Assembly (NCBI RefSeq): GCF_963675165.1
Contig: NC_087383.1
Span: 969,399 to 1,033,398 of the forward strand
DNA from: Halichondria panicea
Lineage: Eukaryota; Porifera; Demospongiae; Suberitida; Halichondriidae
Direction of reading: 5' to 3'
DNA length: 64,000 bases
Shown here piece by piece: positions 1-11,636 of the stretch. A program made the position numbers and the translations under genes. Positions within the stretch are counted from its first letter, which is position 1. Each line of letters starts with the position of its first letter. The notes under the pieces are model-generated. The model did no database searches and was not told where the DNA came from. It saw only the letters and a program-made list of their open reading frames with translations.

Positions 1-77
1 CAAGAAAGGTCTAGCCAATAGAAATAATCTTACAGCTTAAACCTCAGGTGTAAAAAACTAAAGCAGTAAAAACTTAC

Positions 78-191
78 AGCTTCATATTTATTTTCAGCGT
101 CTTTTATTTCCTTCTTCTTATCCTCAAGCTCATCAACAACATTTTCTTTCTCCTCTTTGAGAGTTCTCAACTTCTTCTTGATTGCTTCCAT
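78..191 (-). CDS. Tropomyosin, first coding exon (partial gene)
   Basis: Translated on minus from the ATG at 191-189, this exon gives 38 codons starting MEAIKKKLRTLKEEKEN, the opening of tropomyosins (animal forms begin MDAIKKKM and continue with a charged heptad pattern). It ends at a consensus donor, GTAAGT read on minus from 77, in phase 0. Tropomyosin is a coiled-coil dimer that lies along actin filaments and controls access of myosin and other actin-binding proteins. The rest of the gene lies beyond the left edge. The exon is head to head with TRIP4, with 328 bp between the start codons. Another K/E-rich coiled-coil protein is possible, but the N-terminal signature makes tropomyosin the better call. 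Confidence 0.75.
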
Positions 192-519
192 TCTTGTATG
201 GCTATATTATGCACAGTAGAGGATAATTCGTGACTGTGGATTGTCAAGTTGCAACTATAACTGTGGTGGTGTAGTTTGCAAGAGTCTATATACCAGCTCG
301 CATAGTTGTGGTCACCACATCAAAGGGTTGCGGTTAGTAGTAATTAGGAAACTAAGCCACTCCCCCAGCTAACACAGCAAGAGCAACTCTCTCTGTACGT
401 CTCAGCTCAGTGATTCTGTTCTCTATAAGGTGATCACAGCTAGCTAGCTATAATGCACACACACACACTGCTCCCCAATATTGACCATTTCACCACACAC
501 ACACACACACAGCTGAGTT
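192..519. promoter_or_regulatory. Shared divergent promoter interval, tropomyosin / TRIP4
   Basis: This 328-bp stretch separates two divergent start codons and must hold both 5' UTRs and both promoters unless there are non-coding upstream exons. It contains short CA microsatellites (about 456-468 and 495-511) and a TAGCTAGCTA run near 442. I see no convincing TATA box at a fixed distance. Its role is inferred from position only. Confidence 0.45.
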
Positions 520-3500
520 ATGTCTATGTCATTAGTGGGGAAGACGAGTCAAGACAAGAAACCCTCGTTCGATGTCTGGTGTCAGAGGGAGCTTTCTCGA
601 CTGCTGAAGTCCCAAGTCGACAGTGAGCAGGTTCAGTACCTCCTCTCCATGGAGTTACGTAAAGATGTCCAAGAATACCTTGAGGGCTTATTGGGAACAG
701 AGGTAGTGCCGTAAAAGAAATTGACATTTCTATGGTTTCTTTATAAGAATTAAAAGCTATAAAATTGATAAAATTTAAGATTTATATTATTTATTTATAT
801 TCTGTTATGCAATCTTTTTTAGAATCGAGCTGTGCAGAATTTTCTACGCGACTTTTTTCGTCGTTGGCGACCTCCAGAGCGACAACCTGATTGGCCGACA
901 TCAGAGGAAGTGGGGCATCTAAAACCACTGGTCCGCGCAAAAGATGAAGAACTGGTCCTCTTCACGTCTCAGAAACCAGAGGAACCAGTGAGTGATGTTG
1001 TTGTACATGTATATTATGTGGATCTCTTGTGTCCACGGGAAAACTTTAATTTTACCGTTAGTGATCTTTGGTAAAATTCGCCAAATCCTTATATTAAAGC
1101 ACCCACCAAATGTTCTAATTATACGGTACTTCTGAATCATTTTTTTCCTCTTTAGCCCAAGGTTGCTCCTCCCCCTGGTTTTAAACCAACCTCCGCTCCA
1201 AGTCGAGGCAAGGATCATGTTGTAGTCGTCAAAGAGTCTTCTGCCACAGTGTTCAAAGAGACGCCGGCACCTCCTAAACCTACAAAAACCATATCTTCTT
1301 CTGGGGCAGTTGGCAAACAGAAGAATAAGTTTGTTCCACTGATGAGTGCAGAGGGTCGATCTCGTACGACTGTGCTGTTGCCAGGACGACACACTTGTCA
1401 ATGTCTAGGTCAGAAACATTCCCTGATCAACAACTGTGTGGAGTGTGGAAGAATCGTGTGCTCACAGGTATGTAAGGGGGCGGGGTTATCAATATTGGGG
1501 ACTCTCCCCTATAGTAACATAGGGATGTGCACACTGGTCAGTGGTACTAACCACCTCTAGACAAAAAATAACCACCTCTTATAAGTCTAGTTTACTACAT
1601 AAAGAGGCAAGTTTGTGTGTTGGAGGTTAAGGTTATGTTATATTGAGGCTATTATTATTATATAGGAGACATTGAATAAGGATTGAGAACAGTCAACACT
1701 TAGAACATTCTGGGCACATCACTGGAGTATACACACACACACCCCCTCCCCTGTTGCAGGAAGGTTCTGGTCCGTGTGCGTTCTGTGGTGCTCTAGTGTG
1801 CACTCCGGAAGAGGAGGAGGTCCTCACGAGAGACTCAAAGAAGGGTCAAAAGTTCAGAGACAAGTTTCTCAAGCAGTTCCAAATTCCAGTAAGTCACAGT
1901 CTCTCACTCTATGAATTCAGGCCATCTATATATTTAGTGCTGTTGTTTTTGTTGGCTTAGATTTTTGGCGTTATTACGTCATCAATTGTAAAACGGAAAG
2001 TATCTCATGGCGTGGTTAAGAACAGAGGGGGAGTATAATCATGTCTCACGAGATAATCATTCTTTGATTGATGACCACCCTCCACATTCTGAGGGCGGCT
2101 ATTTACCCTATAATAGGAAGTGCTACCATTCACAATCGCACACTCTGTATGGTTCTCCTGTAGCTCTAAGCATTCCGCACATAACTTGGCTAATACATCA
2201 GACTGTGCATCCATTCTTGTAATGCCTTGTGGCGTTCTTGCCAGCTTTCGTGACCATATAAGGAAAGATCTTGGGGGGCATATCATGTGTGTGTATGGTT
2301 TGCATGCCAGCTGATACGATTGTGTGTCGGGTGTTGCCATGATGATCAGACACTTGTGTGTTAGGTGATACTCAGTGAATTGGTTGGGATCCATTCACAC
2401 ACTAGGAGAGTAACGACACGATTGCCTATAGCTAGTGTACCTATATTGGCAGTTGCTCACAAAGGCTCAAATCTTCTATACAGAAGTAAAAGATTTCTTA
2501 AGCTAGTTCTGTAATAATATTTATGTTATGGCTTGTGAGGATTGTTAAATCAGAAGTGTGTGGTGTGGGAAATTAAAATACATTCTGACAGTGTGCATGT
2601 AGCAAAAAAATTGAAAATTATGTGTCAATGTATTTAATTTGGCGTACTTAATTCTCTAAGTTAACTCCGTAAGTGTTTGTAATTTCTGAGAGTAGCTTAA
2701 GAATACTACTATGAGTGAAGTCTTGACAGACAATTCTCTTTGCACAGGAGGGTCAGAGAGCACTGGACCACATTCAGAAGAGCAGTGAGGTGACTACTGG
2801 ACTGACCAAGGCTATGCAACACAAGGACAAGCTGCTCGACTTTGATCAGACCAGGTATGTATCAGAGGAAGTCGGACACGAGTACCTCGATTAGGCTAAA
2901 ATTGAGTTAATTAGTCATATACAACAATGACTTTAACGTTTGAATTTTGCACGTGACCAATCCTGATCAAACCTATAATCGAGGTACTCATGTCGTACCT
3001 CCTCTGGGCATGTATGTATGTACTCAATTGTGTGGGAGATGTGGGGATGTGCACTGCCAGCTCAGCAAAGCTTGTGTTAAGTAAGTTAAAAGGCTTGTAC
3101 ATATATATATAAGTCAGCATAGGAAATTCTGTAGGTAACTTAATTGTAACAGGGAAGTAAAAATTAGCTATTACCTTTGACAGCTTAAGAAGTATTTAGG
3201 GCTCCTCTGTCAAGAGCTCCGAGTGTCTGGCTTAATGAAATCATCATGACCATAATTGCATATACTCCCTTTGTTTTGGTCTGGCACAAATGTGATGTTT
3301 ACCCCACTGGCTAATTAGAAGACATTTGAACACACATACCTGTGGAGACCATACCTGTGGAAACCATACCTGAAATCCGATTACTTGTGAGAACCAAAAC
3401 ATACATTATACTAGACCACGAAAACATCTTCAGTTGCCGATTGTCGTAGCAACTAGGACACGAATTGTACTAATTTTAGTTACTGGTGAAGATGAAAGTG

Positions 3501-6500
3501 CTGCCCTAATCTAAAGTTATTTTATGTACATTCGATGCTAAACTAACATACATATCGTTAAACATCGAAATCCAAATCCAGACCCTTTTAGGACCTAGCT
3601 ATGAAAATGTTCTTGGTGTCTTATTTCAGATTTTGTATGTGCTCTTTTGTTATGTTGAGATGCAGTTGAATATTCTAATAGCACAGTTAAGGGTTCTACT
3701 GTACACATCTTGTAATCTCTCTTGTAATCTCTCTGTATACGTCTTGTAATCTCTCTGTACATGTCTTGTAATCTCTGTGTATGTGTCTTGTAATCTCTCT
3801 GTATACGTCTTGTAATCTCTCTGTATACGTCTTGTAATCTCTCTGTACATGTCTTGTAATCTCTGTGTATGTGTCTTGTAATCTCTCTCTTTAGTATTAA
3901 GCGTACCAAAGTGATTGATGATGAAATGGACTATTTCTCGGTTGACTCGAACCGCTGGCTCTCAGGTGGAGAGAAGGAACGCCTTCGTAGCAAAGAAGAC
4001 GCCCTGAGGGAGAAAAGACATGAGTCAAGACGAACTAAGGCCGTTACCATCGACTTTACTGGTAGAAAGATCGTTGAAGATAAAGAGAACACTAGTAAGT
4101 CATCAAGCGTTAGCTGCATGGACATTCTTGGCAAGTGCTAGTGTACACATTACCTTATTTGTGTTCTTTGGATATTACACATATACAAATATAAAACTTT
4201 ATTATCATGCATAATTATACAAATATGCAACTCTCAGATGTGTACGAGGAACGACATGCACTAGATGCTCTCCATGACAACACTGAGGCAGCTCACACAA
4301 CCACCTCCGCACAGTCCGGAGCTCTGTACAACCCATCGATACCAATAGACCCCCCTAAGGCAAGTTTGTCAAAATTGCTATACATTAACTACACACTGGA
4401 AATATGGCTGATTGAATTATTTCCTTTATAATACAACTCAGGAAACACTCAGGATCAGTGATCAAGGAAAACTGGTTAATCCTGTTTCCAGAGCGTATTA
4501 TTTATGTGTCCAGTGACAGTCATATTTCCGTGTATTGCAAGGAAACTGAGTGTTTCCAAAGTGTATTTTTTTAAGTTATTCGTCCAGTGACAGTCAATGG
4601 TATACCACATTTCTGCCCCCACAGTTCCAAGAAACTGCTAAGAAGTCTAAGAAGAGCGGGGGAGTAAAGGCAACAGCTGGAGTTGAAAGGAGCTCTATTA
4701 CTAGATTACAGGACAGAACTCTGCAGGAAATGACTGATGAAGGTAGGTATGTAGAGGAAGCTGGTATGTCACAGATCACCAGGCAATTGCCAGTGTATGT
4801 AGAGGAAGCTGGTATGTCACAGATCACCAGGCAATTGCCAGTGGGATTATTTATTTTGTTGCCATGCCGTCTGGCCATGTTGTAAAAGGAGGAATGCGGA
4901 AGGGAACGGATTATGGAACGGCAGATAAGCTGAACGATCTTTTTCTAAAATCATAAAATCGTTCAAGTTTTGGCAGCTAAAGAGTCCCCGCCGAACCATT
5001 GATTAAACGGAGGGGGGTAACAGCAGCCGTAATTTTTATGGTATTTGACCAAAATTTGCCAATTTTTTATATCAGAGGATCATCTGCGTGCTAGTATTAA
5101 TTCTTTTGTTTCATAATCCATCCATTCTGTTCCGCATTCTTTTACAACATGCCTACAGTTATACCGTCTGTGAAAACACTCATTGACACAAAATTATTTG
5201 TTGATCTGACTAATTTTTTTACAGGCAAGTGTTTGAGCATGCACCAACCTTGGGCCTCTCTGCTTGTGGCTGGGATAAAAACGTAAGTGAGAGGTTTCAC
5301 TATAATTATAGCCATATTTTTTTTGAGTGCCCATAGTTTGCAGTTCAAAGTTTCAAAAATACGTACATTCTATGGCCCTTAACTGATGTTGTGTGGATGG
5401 CTAGTAGCTTGAATTGTCAGCTGTGTGTGTGTGCATTGCCTCAGGTGTGAGGGGAGGTCATGGTACTCTGCCCACCGAGGGAGACTGTGGATAGCAGCGA
5501 CTGCCCAGAAACCAGACCAGAGTGAAGTGAGCAAACTGGAGCAGTTCTATTCGTCCTATCATAAAGGTGATCAAGTGTCTTTGACATGGGCTAGTGCACA
5601 CGTGACTGTGTAATAATGCTACATGTCCATGCGTGCACGAATCACTACAAGTTCTGAATTGTCATTGCAGTCATGTGATAACGTTCGGGCCAATACACTA
5701 GCACTTGTAGTGATTCGTGCACGCATCCTCCTCTGACTGCATGTAGTCCATTCAAAGTTCTGGTAGTAACCGTGGCTATTAATATTCCCATATAAGAATG
5801 TGACAAGTACATTCAGCCTTTGTGAGTACTTGCTCAAAACAGAGTTACTAGTGTTTGTGTTATTCATTCCAATCCAGACCAGCATGTGGAGTTTCCGAGT
5901 AGCTATCCCTCTGGCTGCCTGCTGGGGTGTGTGGACATGGTGGACTGTCTGCCTCAGGAGGAGTACAGGGAGCAGGTCAGAGCTTGCCAGCTGTACACAC
6001 GTATACTTAACCTCATAACCAAATGCGGTGGCATGCACTACATGATTTTTAATGCCAAAAGCAGCATAAGATAGCTCTGTTGGCTAGTTTGAAAACTTCC
6101 CCTGTTTAAGAGTACATGTAATGACAATTAAAGAATAAATACATGGAAGAGAACTTGGTTAAATTATACACACATAAGTACCATAATTAATCTGTAAAGA
6201 GGTATTATAGAACATGTTTGACCCCCCCCCCCAGTTCCCTAAGGGCGAGTCAGAGTCACTCTATGTGTTTGTGGTGGAGAATCCTCGAGAGCTCATTGTG
6301 AAATTCCCTGTCAAAGGCCAGCACAAATTGTGTAAGTAAAAGCAACGTTAAAAAGACGCGTAGATGCTGCATAGAGCCCATTCTATATTGCCTGCAATTA
6401 CAGACTAATGTCTCATGCAGGGAGATTGGATACCACCGTTCACACTAGTGCCAAGACAGGACTGAAACCATCAAACCACATGTACTCGCAGTCTAGCTAG
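520..6500 (+). CDS. TRIP4: Activating signal cointegrator 1 (TRIP4/ASC-1), complete, 13 exons
   Basis: Exons: 520-702, 823-987, 1156-1467, 1760-1888, 2748-2854, 3895-4094, 4238-4359, 4625-4742, 5225-5282, 5445-5566, 5878-5975, 6235-6331, 6421-6500. All phases agree; the joined frame is 1791 nt (596 aa; human is 581). A cysteine-rich zinc-binding region at about residues 197-234 (HTCQC, CVECGRIVC, CAFCGALVC) is the C2HC5-type finger of this family. The C-terminal ASCH domain, from about residue 446, shows MHQPWASLLVAGIKT followed by CEGRSW, fitting the G-x-K-x-x-E-x-R signature. The end (W-R-L-D then A-K-x-G-L) also matches the family. In animals TRIP4 is a transcription coactivator and part of the ASC-1 complex with ASCC1-3, which acts in ribosome quality control and alkylation repair. 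The intron after 4359 is GC-AG (AAG|GCAAGT). Introns hold several foldback repeats and a 22-bp minisatellite. Confidence 0.93.
2863..3006. mobile_element. Foldback MITE in TRIP4 intron 5
   Basis: The left arm CAGAGGAAGTCGGACACGAG is mirrored on the right by an arm ending in GTCGTACCTCCTCTG; the arms also share the CGAGGTACTC / GAGTACCTCG core. The whole is about 144 bp. Related arms bound a larger element at 32524-33050. There is no coding capacity, so this is a non-autonomous element or foldback repeat. Confidence 0.65.
3709..3889 (+). repeat. 22-bp minisatellite abutting a 3' splice site
   Basis: About seven full 22-bp units begin CTTGTAATCTCTCTGTATAC, with variants ending ACGT, CATGT or GTGTATGTGT, in an ordered pattern (variants recur as A-B-C-A-A-B-C). 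The last partial unit runs into TTTAG, the acceptor of TRIP4 exon 6 at 3895, so the pyrimidine-rich repeat supplies the polypyrimidine tract. The ORFs across it on minus are translations of the repeat, not genes. Confidence 0.85.
4441..4557. mobile_element. Small TIR foldback in TRIP4 intron 7
   Basis: The stretch begins GGAAACACTCAG and ends with its exact reverse complement CTGAGTGTTTCC, 117 bp in all. Internal sub-repeats (CCAGTGACAGTCA) recur just outside at about 4577. Length and structure fit a MITE. It has no coding capacity. Confidence 0.6.
4748..4843 (+). repeat. 48-bp tandem direct duplication in TRIP4 intron 8
   Basis: Two adjacent near-identical copies of a 48-bp unit starting TATGTAGAGGAAGCTGGTAT lie just after the exon 8 donor at 4743. 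This looks like a recent local duplication and leaves the splice donor in place. Confidence 0.8.
4876..5151. mobile_element. TIR MITE of about 276 bp in TRIP4 intron 8
   Basis: The left end CATGTTGTAAAAG followed by GAATGCGGAA is mirrored at the right by TTCCGCATTC then TTTTACAACATG. The interior is AT-rich and non-coding. A non-autonomous DNA transposon is the likely identity. Confidence 0.65.
5629..5726. mobile_element. 98-bp near-perfect foldback in TRIP4 intron 10
   Basis: The arm ATGCGTGCACGAATCACTAC and its exact reverse complement GTAGTGATTCGTGCACGCAT flank a loop of about 50 bp. The arms exceed 20 bp, long enough to form a stable hairpin in RNA or a cruciform in DNA. Confidence 0.7.
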
Positions 6501-7159
6501 CTATAAACCTCCTGTGTACAGGTGTGTGGTGCACTGAGCTGTGTGTGTGTGTGCTTGTGACACAATTATTATTGTTATGCCATGCTTCTTGTTTATAGTA
6601 TTTATTGAAATTGGCGATTCTAACTTTGCACCAAAATAATAATTATTGACCTTCATTAATTTTGGCCTTAACATTTTTTTGAAGGGCCAGTTTAATAGGT
6701 AAAGATCATTAATCTGAAAAGCTACAAACAAAAATTAATGACATAATTATTCTGTGGGCGCATAAGCAAAAAAATGCCAACTAGCCTCGATCCCAAGCCC
6801 CTCTCTCAACTGAGAGCGGCCTGGAATCAAGGCTAATGTGCAACCTAGCTCAATAAATATTCATAGGAGGGTACGGCAGGTGTCACAAATTAATTGCTTC
6901 GATATACAGATCACCAGACCGATTTTTTTTCTAATTGAACGTTAGAACAATAATAGTAAATGGGAGGGGTGGGGCTGCTCTCCAGCCATAGAGACCTAGC
7001 ACCTTGCATTAACTTCAAGACATCACTAACACAAAGAATTTATGAGAAGATGGGGTGAGTAAAATAATAAGGAAACGAATACACATAATATCGTACCAAG
7101 AGTTCCAATTAGCAAACAATAATTGTACAACTGTTCTAGCTACATGAATAGCTAACACA
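6501..7159. other. Spacer between convergent TRIP4 and CHAF1A 3' ends
   Basis: This 659-bp stretch has no credible ORF and holds the 3' UTRs of the two convergent genes. At 6783-6834 there is a member of the dispersed AGCCTCGATCCCAGGCC foldback family (arms TAGCCTCGATCCCAAGCC and GGCCTGGAATCAAGGCTA). Confidence 0.6.
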
Positions 7160-10100
7160 TCAGTTCAACTGCAATGGCTGCTGCAACTGTGCAGCGTTCA
7201 TCTTTAACTTCTTGTCTTCTTCAGTCGCCGTCGTGTTAGTGGCATCCTCCAAACAAAGTCTCTTGGCAGCAGACTGAATGATGGGTTCTTCCAACTCTCT
7301 CTTCTGTGAGGTGGGGTCTTGGTTGCCGTCCACCTCTCGTAATAGGGTGTGGTCAACTGGCTTTGTGGGGGGTACCCTGTCTACGTGTAGTTGTAGCTTA
7401 ATCCTTTTCGGCTGTGGGGGAGTAGTGGTCAACGTGTGTGGAGATTTCGTCAACATGTTCAACAAAGTTATGATACTGTCAGCTTTTCGTTTCTTTTCAT
7501 TTGACAAAGTAAATTGTGGGGTGACTATCTTCGGAGGGTCGGTTGAATTTATCTTGCTTTGCGGAGATGAGAACGAGATAAATGGAGTAACATTATCTGG
7601 GTCGATGTTGTACTTTTCCATCACTGCTTCATGGACATACCACACAGACCTGTGGCTAGATCGATATTCCTTAACGGCTATTTCGTGTATCTTTTTCTCT
7701 ACTTGACGTTTCGAAATTCCAGAAGCATTCTCTAATGAATTGGAATTGGAATTGTCTGGTGGTGATCTGCCCGCGAGGGTTTTTGGTGAGGTCATCGTAT
7801 CAAGTTCTTTGGGGACCTTAGTGGGTGTGGTCTGATTGGAGGGTGGTGGTGTGAGTTTCTTGGCTCCCCAATGCATACGGAATGTTTTGATAATTCGAGA
7901 AACTCCAATCGAACTTTTGTGCATCAGTCGAATGAGATCCGGAACAGCTGCACAGAAACAGAAAGAGAGAGAATAATAAATTATGAAGCGTATTCTTATA
8001 ATTAGATACACTGTATAATATTATACACGAGTAATGGTCCTAAAAGCATGTACGCAACAATACAGCCGAAACTTTTAGTCAAATCAAATTGCAGATTTAT
8101 GGCTGTGACATGATCAATTTTATCTATTCTAGTACGGTTCATCCTACTGCATAAAAAGTTAGATTACGTGAGGACAGCAGCTATAAGGATCACATGGTAA
8201 TTATCTACAGATTATACGTACACGGATAAAAATTAATGATGCACATACACACGACCACACCCACCTTCCTCTGGTACTGGCATTCTGGTGAGCTCGGTGG
8301 ACCCACTCACATTCTCAGACTCCGTTTTCGTGATCTCAGATAGCGGGAGTTTCACGAGTGCAACAGCTGCAAATTGTTTCAAGAAACTCGCGTCCTTGGA
8401 GAGATTGTCACCGCCAGCCGACATACAGGTCCAAGTACATCCCATCCGCACTGGCTTGAGGGGCTGACACTTTCTGGAGAACTCCACCTCCCAGGCCTTC
8501 GCTTTGTCAGCCATTTTATTACGTTTAGATTCATCTTCCTCCTGAAGAAAGACAGAGCAAGCAGCATAAAACTACATGCACCGAGTTAAGTATGGTAATG
8601 AGCATGAAACTAAAATCACATATCAAAAGAAAGTTGCAGTCACACCAGCCATACGAGACAACATACCAATGCTTCCCCTGTGGGGTCAAAGCCAGCTGGC
8701 AGGTCATCGCCTCCCTCCCCGTCAGAGAGGTAGCCGTGGGGAACAAGGAAACCATCGTCCTCTTCGTCTTCATCCTCCTCACAAGAGTCCTCGCCCTGTA
8801 TGAGGGGAGATGTTTTGAAACAATTATTATTATAGCCAATGTCATGCAGTACATGTACCGTATAGCGCGACATTTTCGAGGCACGTGGAATGGCCTCTAA
8901 AAGCATTCATGTATGGTTGAATGCTTACCGGAAACATAACCAGGTAACACCTTCAATATTTGATAATTAACTTTCGTGTAGGATGGCTACCCACGAAAAT
9001 TTCGCGCTATACGATATGTCACACATGCAAACCAACGCATGTTGGCAGGAGCACCTTAATTGGCAATTTGCTATAATCATTGACAAAAGCTTGTAGCTAT
9101 ATTAATACATATACATGTGTATAGAAGCACACTATAATTATGTGTAGTTATGGCTACCTCACTGTTGGAGATGCTCTCCCCTGGGTCCTCCTCCTCCCAC
9201 TCATCGTCGCTGTCCACACTATAGTCCAGCTGGGCCTAGGTATCGTATAACAATACAATTAAGCGTAAACACACATTAATTTAATTAAGAATAGACACTA
9301 ATTCAAGGTATCATTAATTTTTAAGCAACCTTCCAAGAAACCAAGAAAGACTTCTTAGAATCAATTAAGTTTCAGGCTTCACTGTGCTAAGTTGTTTCAA
9401 GACTAAATTCCCTTACTCACCTCATCTCTTTTGAAGGGGTTCCTGGGGTTGATAAGACCACTACTCTTCCGCCAGGTACCATAGTAGGCTGGCCGGTGGT
9501 TCTTGTGGAACTGGAGCAGTTTGAAGGAATGCTGAACTTTGTCACCGTCACTGGGCTTGATCTCTGTGGGCAAGGAAAGGATTACTGTAAGGGTGCACTT
9601 TCAACAAACATACAAGTTGTGAAAACACGCTCTAAATCTACTGCTAAGATATCAACTCTCCCCCACATAATTATAAACATACATTGAACTCACCAATTAC
9701 ATCATCCTCTTCAATTCGTTTCTTTTCAACTTTTGGTGAGGCCATTTTAAGCTCTTTCACACTGTTCTCCATGGAAATGTTAAAATCCTGAGCTTGCAAG
9801 AGTTGGTCGAACACTGTGGTGCTAGACAGAGGGGGGCGTGGTCGAGGGGCAAGGGTCATGTGAGCTTTGAGAGAGAAGGGGGTGACGAACGAGCTTTCTT
9901 GTTTGGCAGCCTCTGCTTTCGGTTTTACCACAAAGAAGCCCAATAAACGCTCCTTCTTCTGCTGATCTTTTCGAAACTGTACAATGAGAAACATAAAATA
10001 CAAGCACCACCACCAGTAAACCACCACCACCAGTAATCAATTGTCTGTTATCAAAGGTACATTTGTAGCACAACAGTTTGCAAAGACCAACCAACCTTCT

Positions 10101-11636
10101 CCTCTTTAGCTTGTTCCTTTTCCAAATCAGCCTTCTTTCTCTCCTCGTCTTTTTTCTTTTTCTCAGCTTCTTTTTTCTCTCGTTTCTCTTTCTTGGATTT
10201 TTCCTCCCAGGCCTTTCTCTCCTGACGTTCTCTGTAGACAAGAACACATCTAGTAAAGTACAGTAGATTCAGTATAACCTGGGGCACTAGTAATTACTGA
10301 ATGTGTTTGCTTGGATACATCTGCTTAGTACTGTCAGTGTTGTATATACCGTATTTACTTGATTAAACGCCCATGGTAAAAGATGGCGTTGTCAATAAAC
10401 GCTCATCTTAAATAATCGCCTATGTATAGGGCGTGGCACTGTGGGTGGAGCTGAATTAGCACGTGGAACCAGTTGCAAGCATGGCAGCATAGAATATAGA
10501 TACTGTTTATGATGTCGATGGCAGAGAGAGAGATACCGGCACAGAGGGAGAAACACCACTCCTACGACTTAAGATTTAAGCTGAGAGCTGTGGCAACAGC
10601 CAAAAAGAGCATAATAACTGCTGCTATGCAAGAGTTTGGAGTAGACTTAACAATAAACGCCCATCTTGTTTAAACAGACTTCAGACTACAGACTACAGAC
10701 TTCGATATGAAATAAAAGCCCGGGTGTTTAAATACGGTAATATAATCCAGTGATGAAGGGCTGTCTTTGTACAATAATCACTCAACCAAAGTACATGTAG
10801 CTAGGCCATGATTATCGTACCGCATAGTTGGTTATTTTCGAGAGGAAATACTTTTAAAATGTTGTGCCTCAAAAATTGGTTTACATTCGACATTGAAACA
10901 CCTCTCTACTGTAGGGGTCTGGGTGTGGTTGTTTGAACCTATATCCTCGAAATGTTTAGTTTGGGCAATCCGCAAAAATATAGTGCCTCGAAAATAACCC
11001 GCTATACGATACATAGATAAAAGTCTTACAGTACTGTTTGCTAACAGTATCAACTTTGAACTCACTTCTTCTCCAACTCTCTCTTGAGTCTTTCTTCCTC
11101 GCGTCTGGCCTGAGACTCCGCCCTCATCATGTCACGCTCTAAACGCTTGGCCTTCCTCTCCTCTTGGCTCAGTTTTGTTTTCGGGGGACACGATTTTGGT
11201 AGGATGTGTGTAGTTACCACAGCTGAAGACTGTCTAGTGGGTGTGGTCAGAAATGAGTGAGACTGGGTACTAGAAGGGGTGGTTTGATCAGGGGGTGTGG
11301 CTTGTAGGAATTGAGTAATGGTTGCTATGCCGGCAGCTGTGGGTGGGCTGCCAAACAAACGTCCTGTACAGGGGAGCATGTATTATTATCATTCTCACAG
11401 GTTCGGCCAGGGTACAATGTGCGACAATGGACGAAACAGATTGCTAGCTAGTTGTGATACCTTGTGCCAGCTTTTGAGCAATCATTGGGTTCGATCCTGG
11501 TGTTTCTTCAGATTTTGTCAAGTCTAGCAAAATGAAAATCATAAAAAGGTGAGATACAGCCATAAAACACTTGCTTCTAACCTATCTTCGAGTGGTCCAC
11601 AGACATCATAGAGACAGGTGCTTCTGTAGCCATCAT
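7160..11636 (-). CDS. CHAF1A: Chromatin assembly factor 1 subunit A (CAF-1 p150), complete, 9 exons
   Basis: Minus-strand exons in gene order: 11636-11582, 11363-11066, 10231-10096, 9976-9694, 9563-9421, 9235-9158, 8795-8667, 8541-8265, 7947-7160. Phases agree; 2187 nt, 728 aa (human 956). An in-frame stop lies just upstream of the ATG. Residues about 83-163 are the K/E/R-rich helix. Then KKERLLGFFVVKP fits the PCNA-binding (PIP) position and FSLKAHMTLAPR follows, as in vertebrate p150. FHKNHRPAYYGTW, DYSVDSDDEWEEEDPGES and DDGFLVPHGYLSDGEG are the conserved p60-binding/acidic core, and ISKRQVEKKIHEIAVKE at about 544 starts the C-terminal winged helix. CAF-1 deposits H3-H4 behind the replication fork in the nucleus. 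Intron 2 holds two MITEs. The long HP1-binding N-terminus of mammals is much reduced. Confidence 0.93.
8856..9016. mobile_element. TACCGTATAGCG-family MITE, copy 1 (CHAF1A intron 6)
   Basis: It starts TACCGTATAGCGCGACATTT and ends AATTTCGCGCTATACGATA, imperfect terminal inverted repeats. It is about 161 bp, non-coding, with internal TTTCGAGGCACGTGGA similar to copy 4 at 59324. Family evidence comes from four copies in this window. Confidence 0.75.
10347..10739. mobile_element. TACCGTATTTA-family element with a CENP-B/pogo-like HTH fragment
   Basis: It begins TACCGTATTTACTTGATTAA and ends TTTAAATACGGTA, giving an inverted repeat around a 393-bp interior in CHAF1A intron 2. At about 10556-10650 on plus, one frame reads YDLRFKLRAVATAKKS then AAMQEFGVD, which resembles the first helix-turn-helix of CENP-B/Tigger/pogo transposases. 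The short duplicated GACTACAGACT near 10680 is a further repeat. The element is a degraded or internally deleted pogo-like transposon; no full transposase is present. Confidence 0.6.
10818..11011. mobile_element. TACCGTATAGCG-family MITE, copy 2 (CHAF1A intron 2)
   Basis: It starts TACCGCATAGTTGGTTATTT and ends AAATAACCCGCTATACGATA. It is 194 bp, non-coding, and more diverged than copies 1 and 4 but with the same terminal layout (TTTTCGAG inside the left arm, CCTCGAAAA inside the right). Confidence 0.65.

Noticed and set aside
3709-3889. Possible CRISPR array
   Set aside because: Units are contiguous 22-bp repeats without spacers, in an animal intron.
3595-3909. Repetitive minus-strand ORF (TRRIQRDYKT-like units)
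   Set aside because: It is the 22-bp minisatellite read in frame; it overlaps the TRIP4 splice acceptor and exon.
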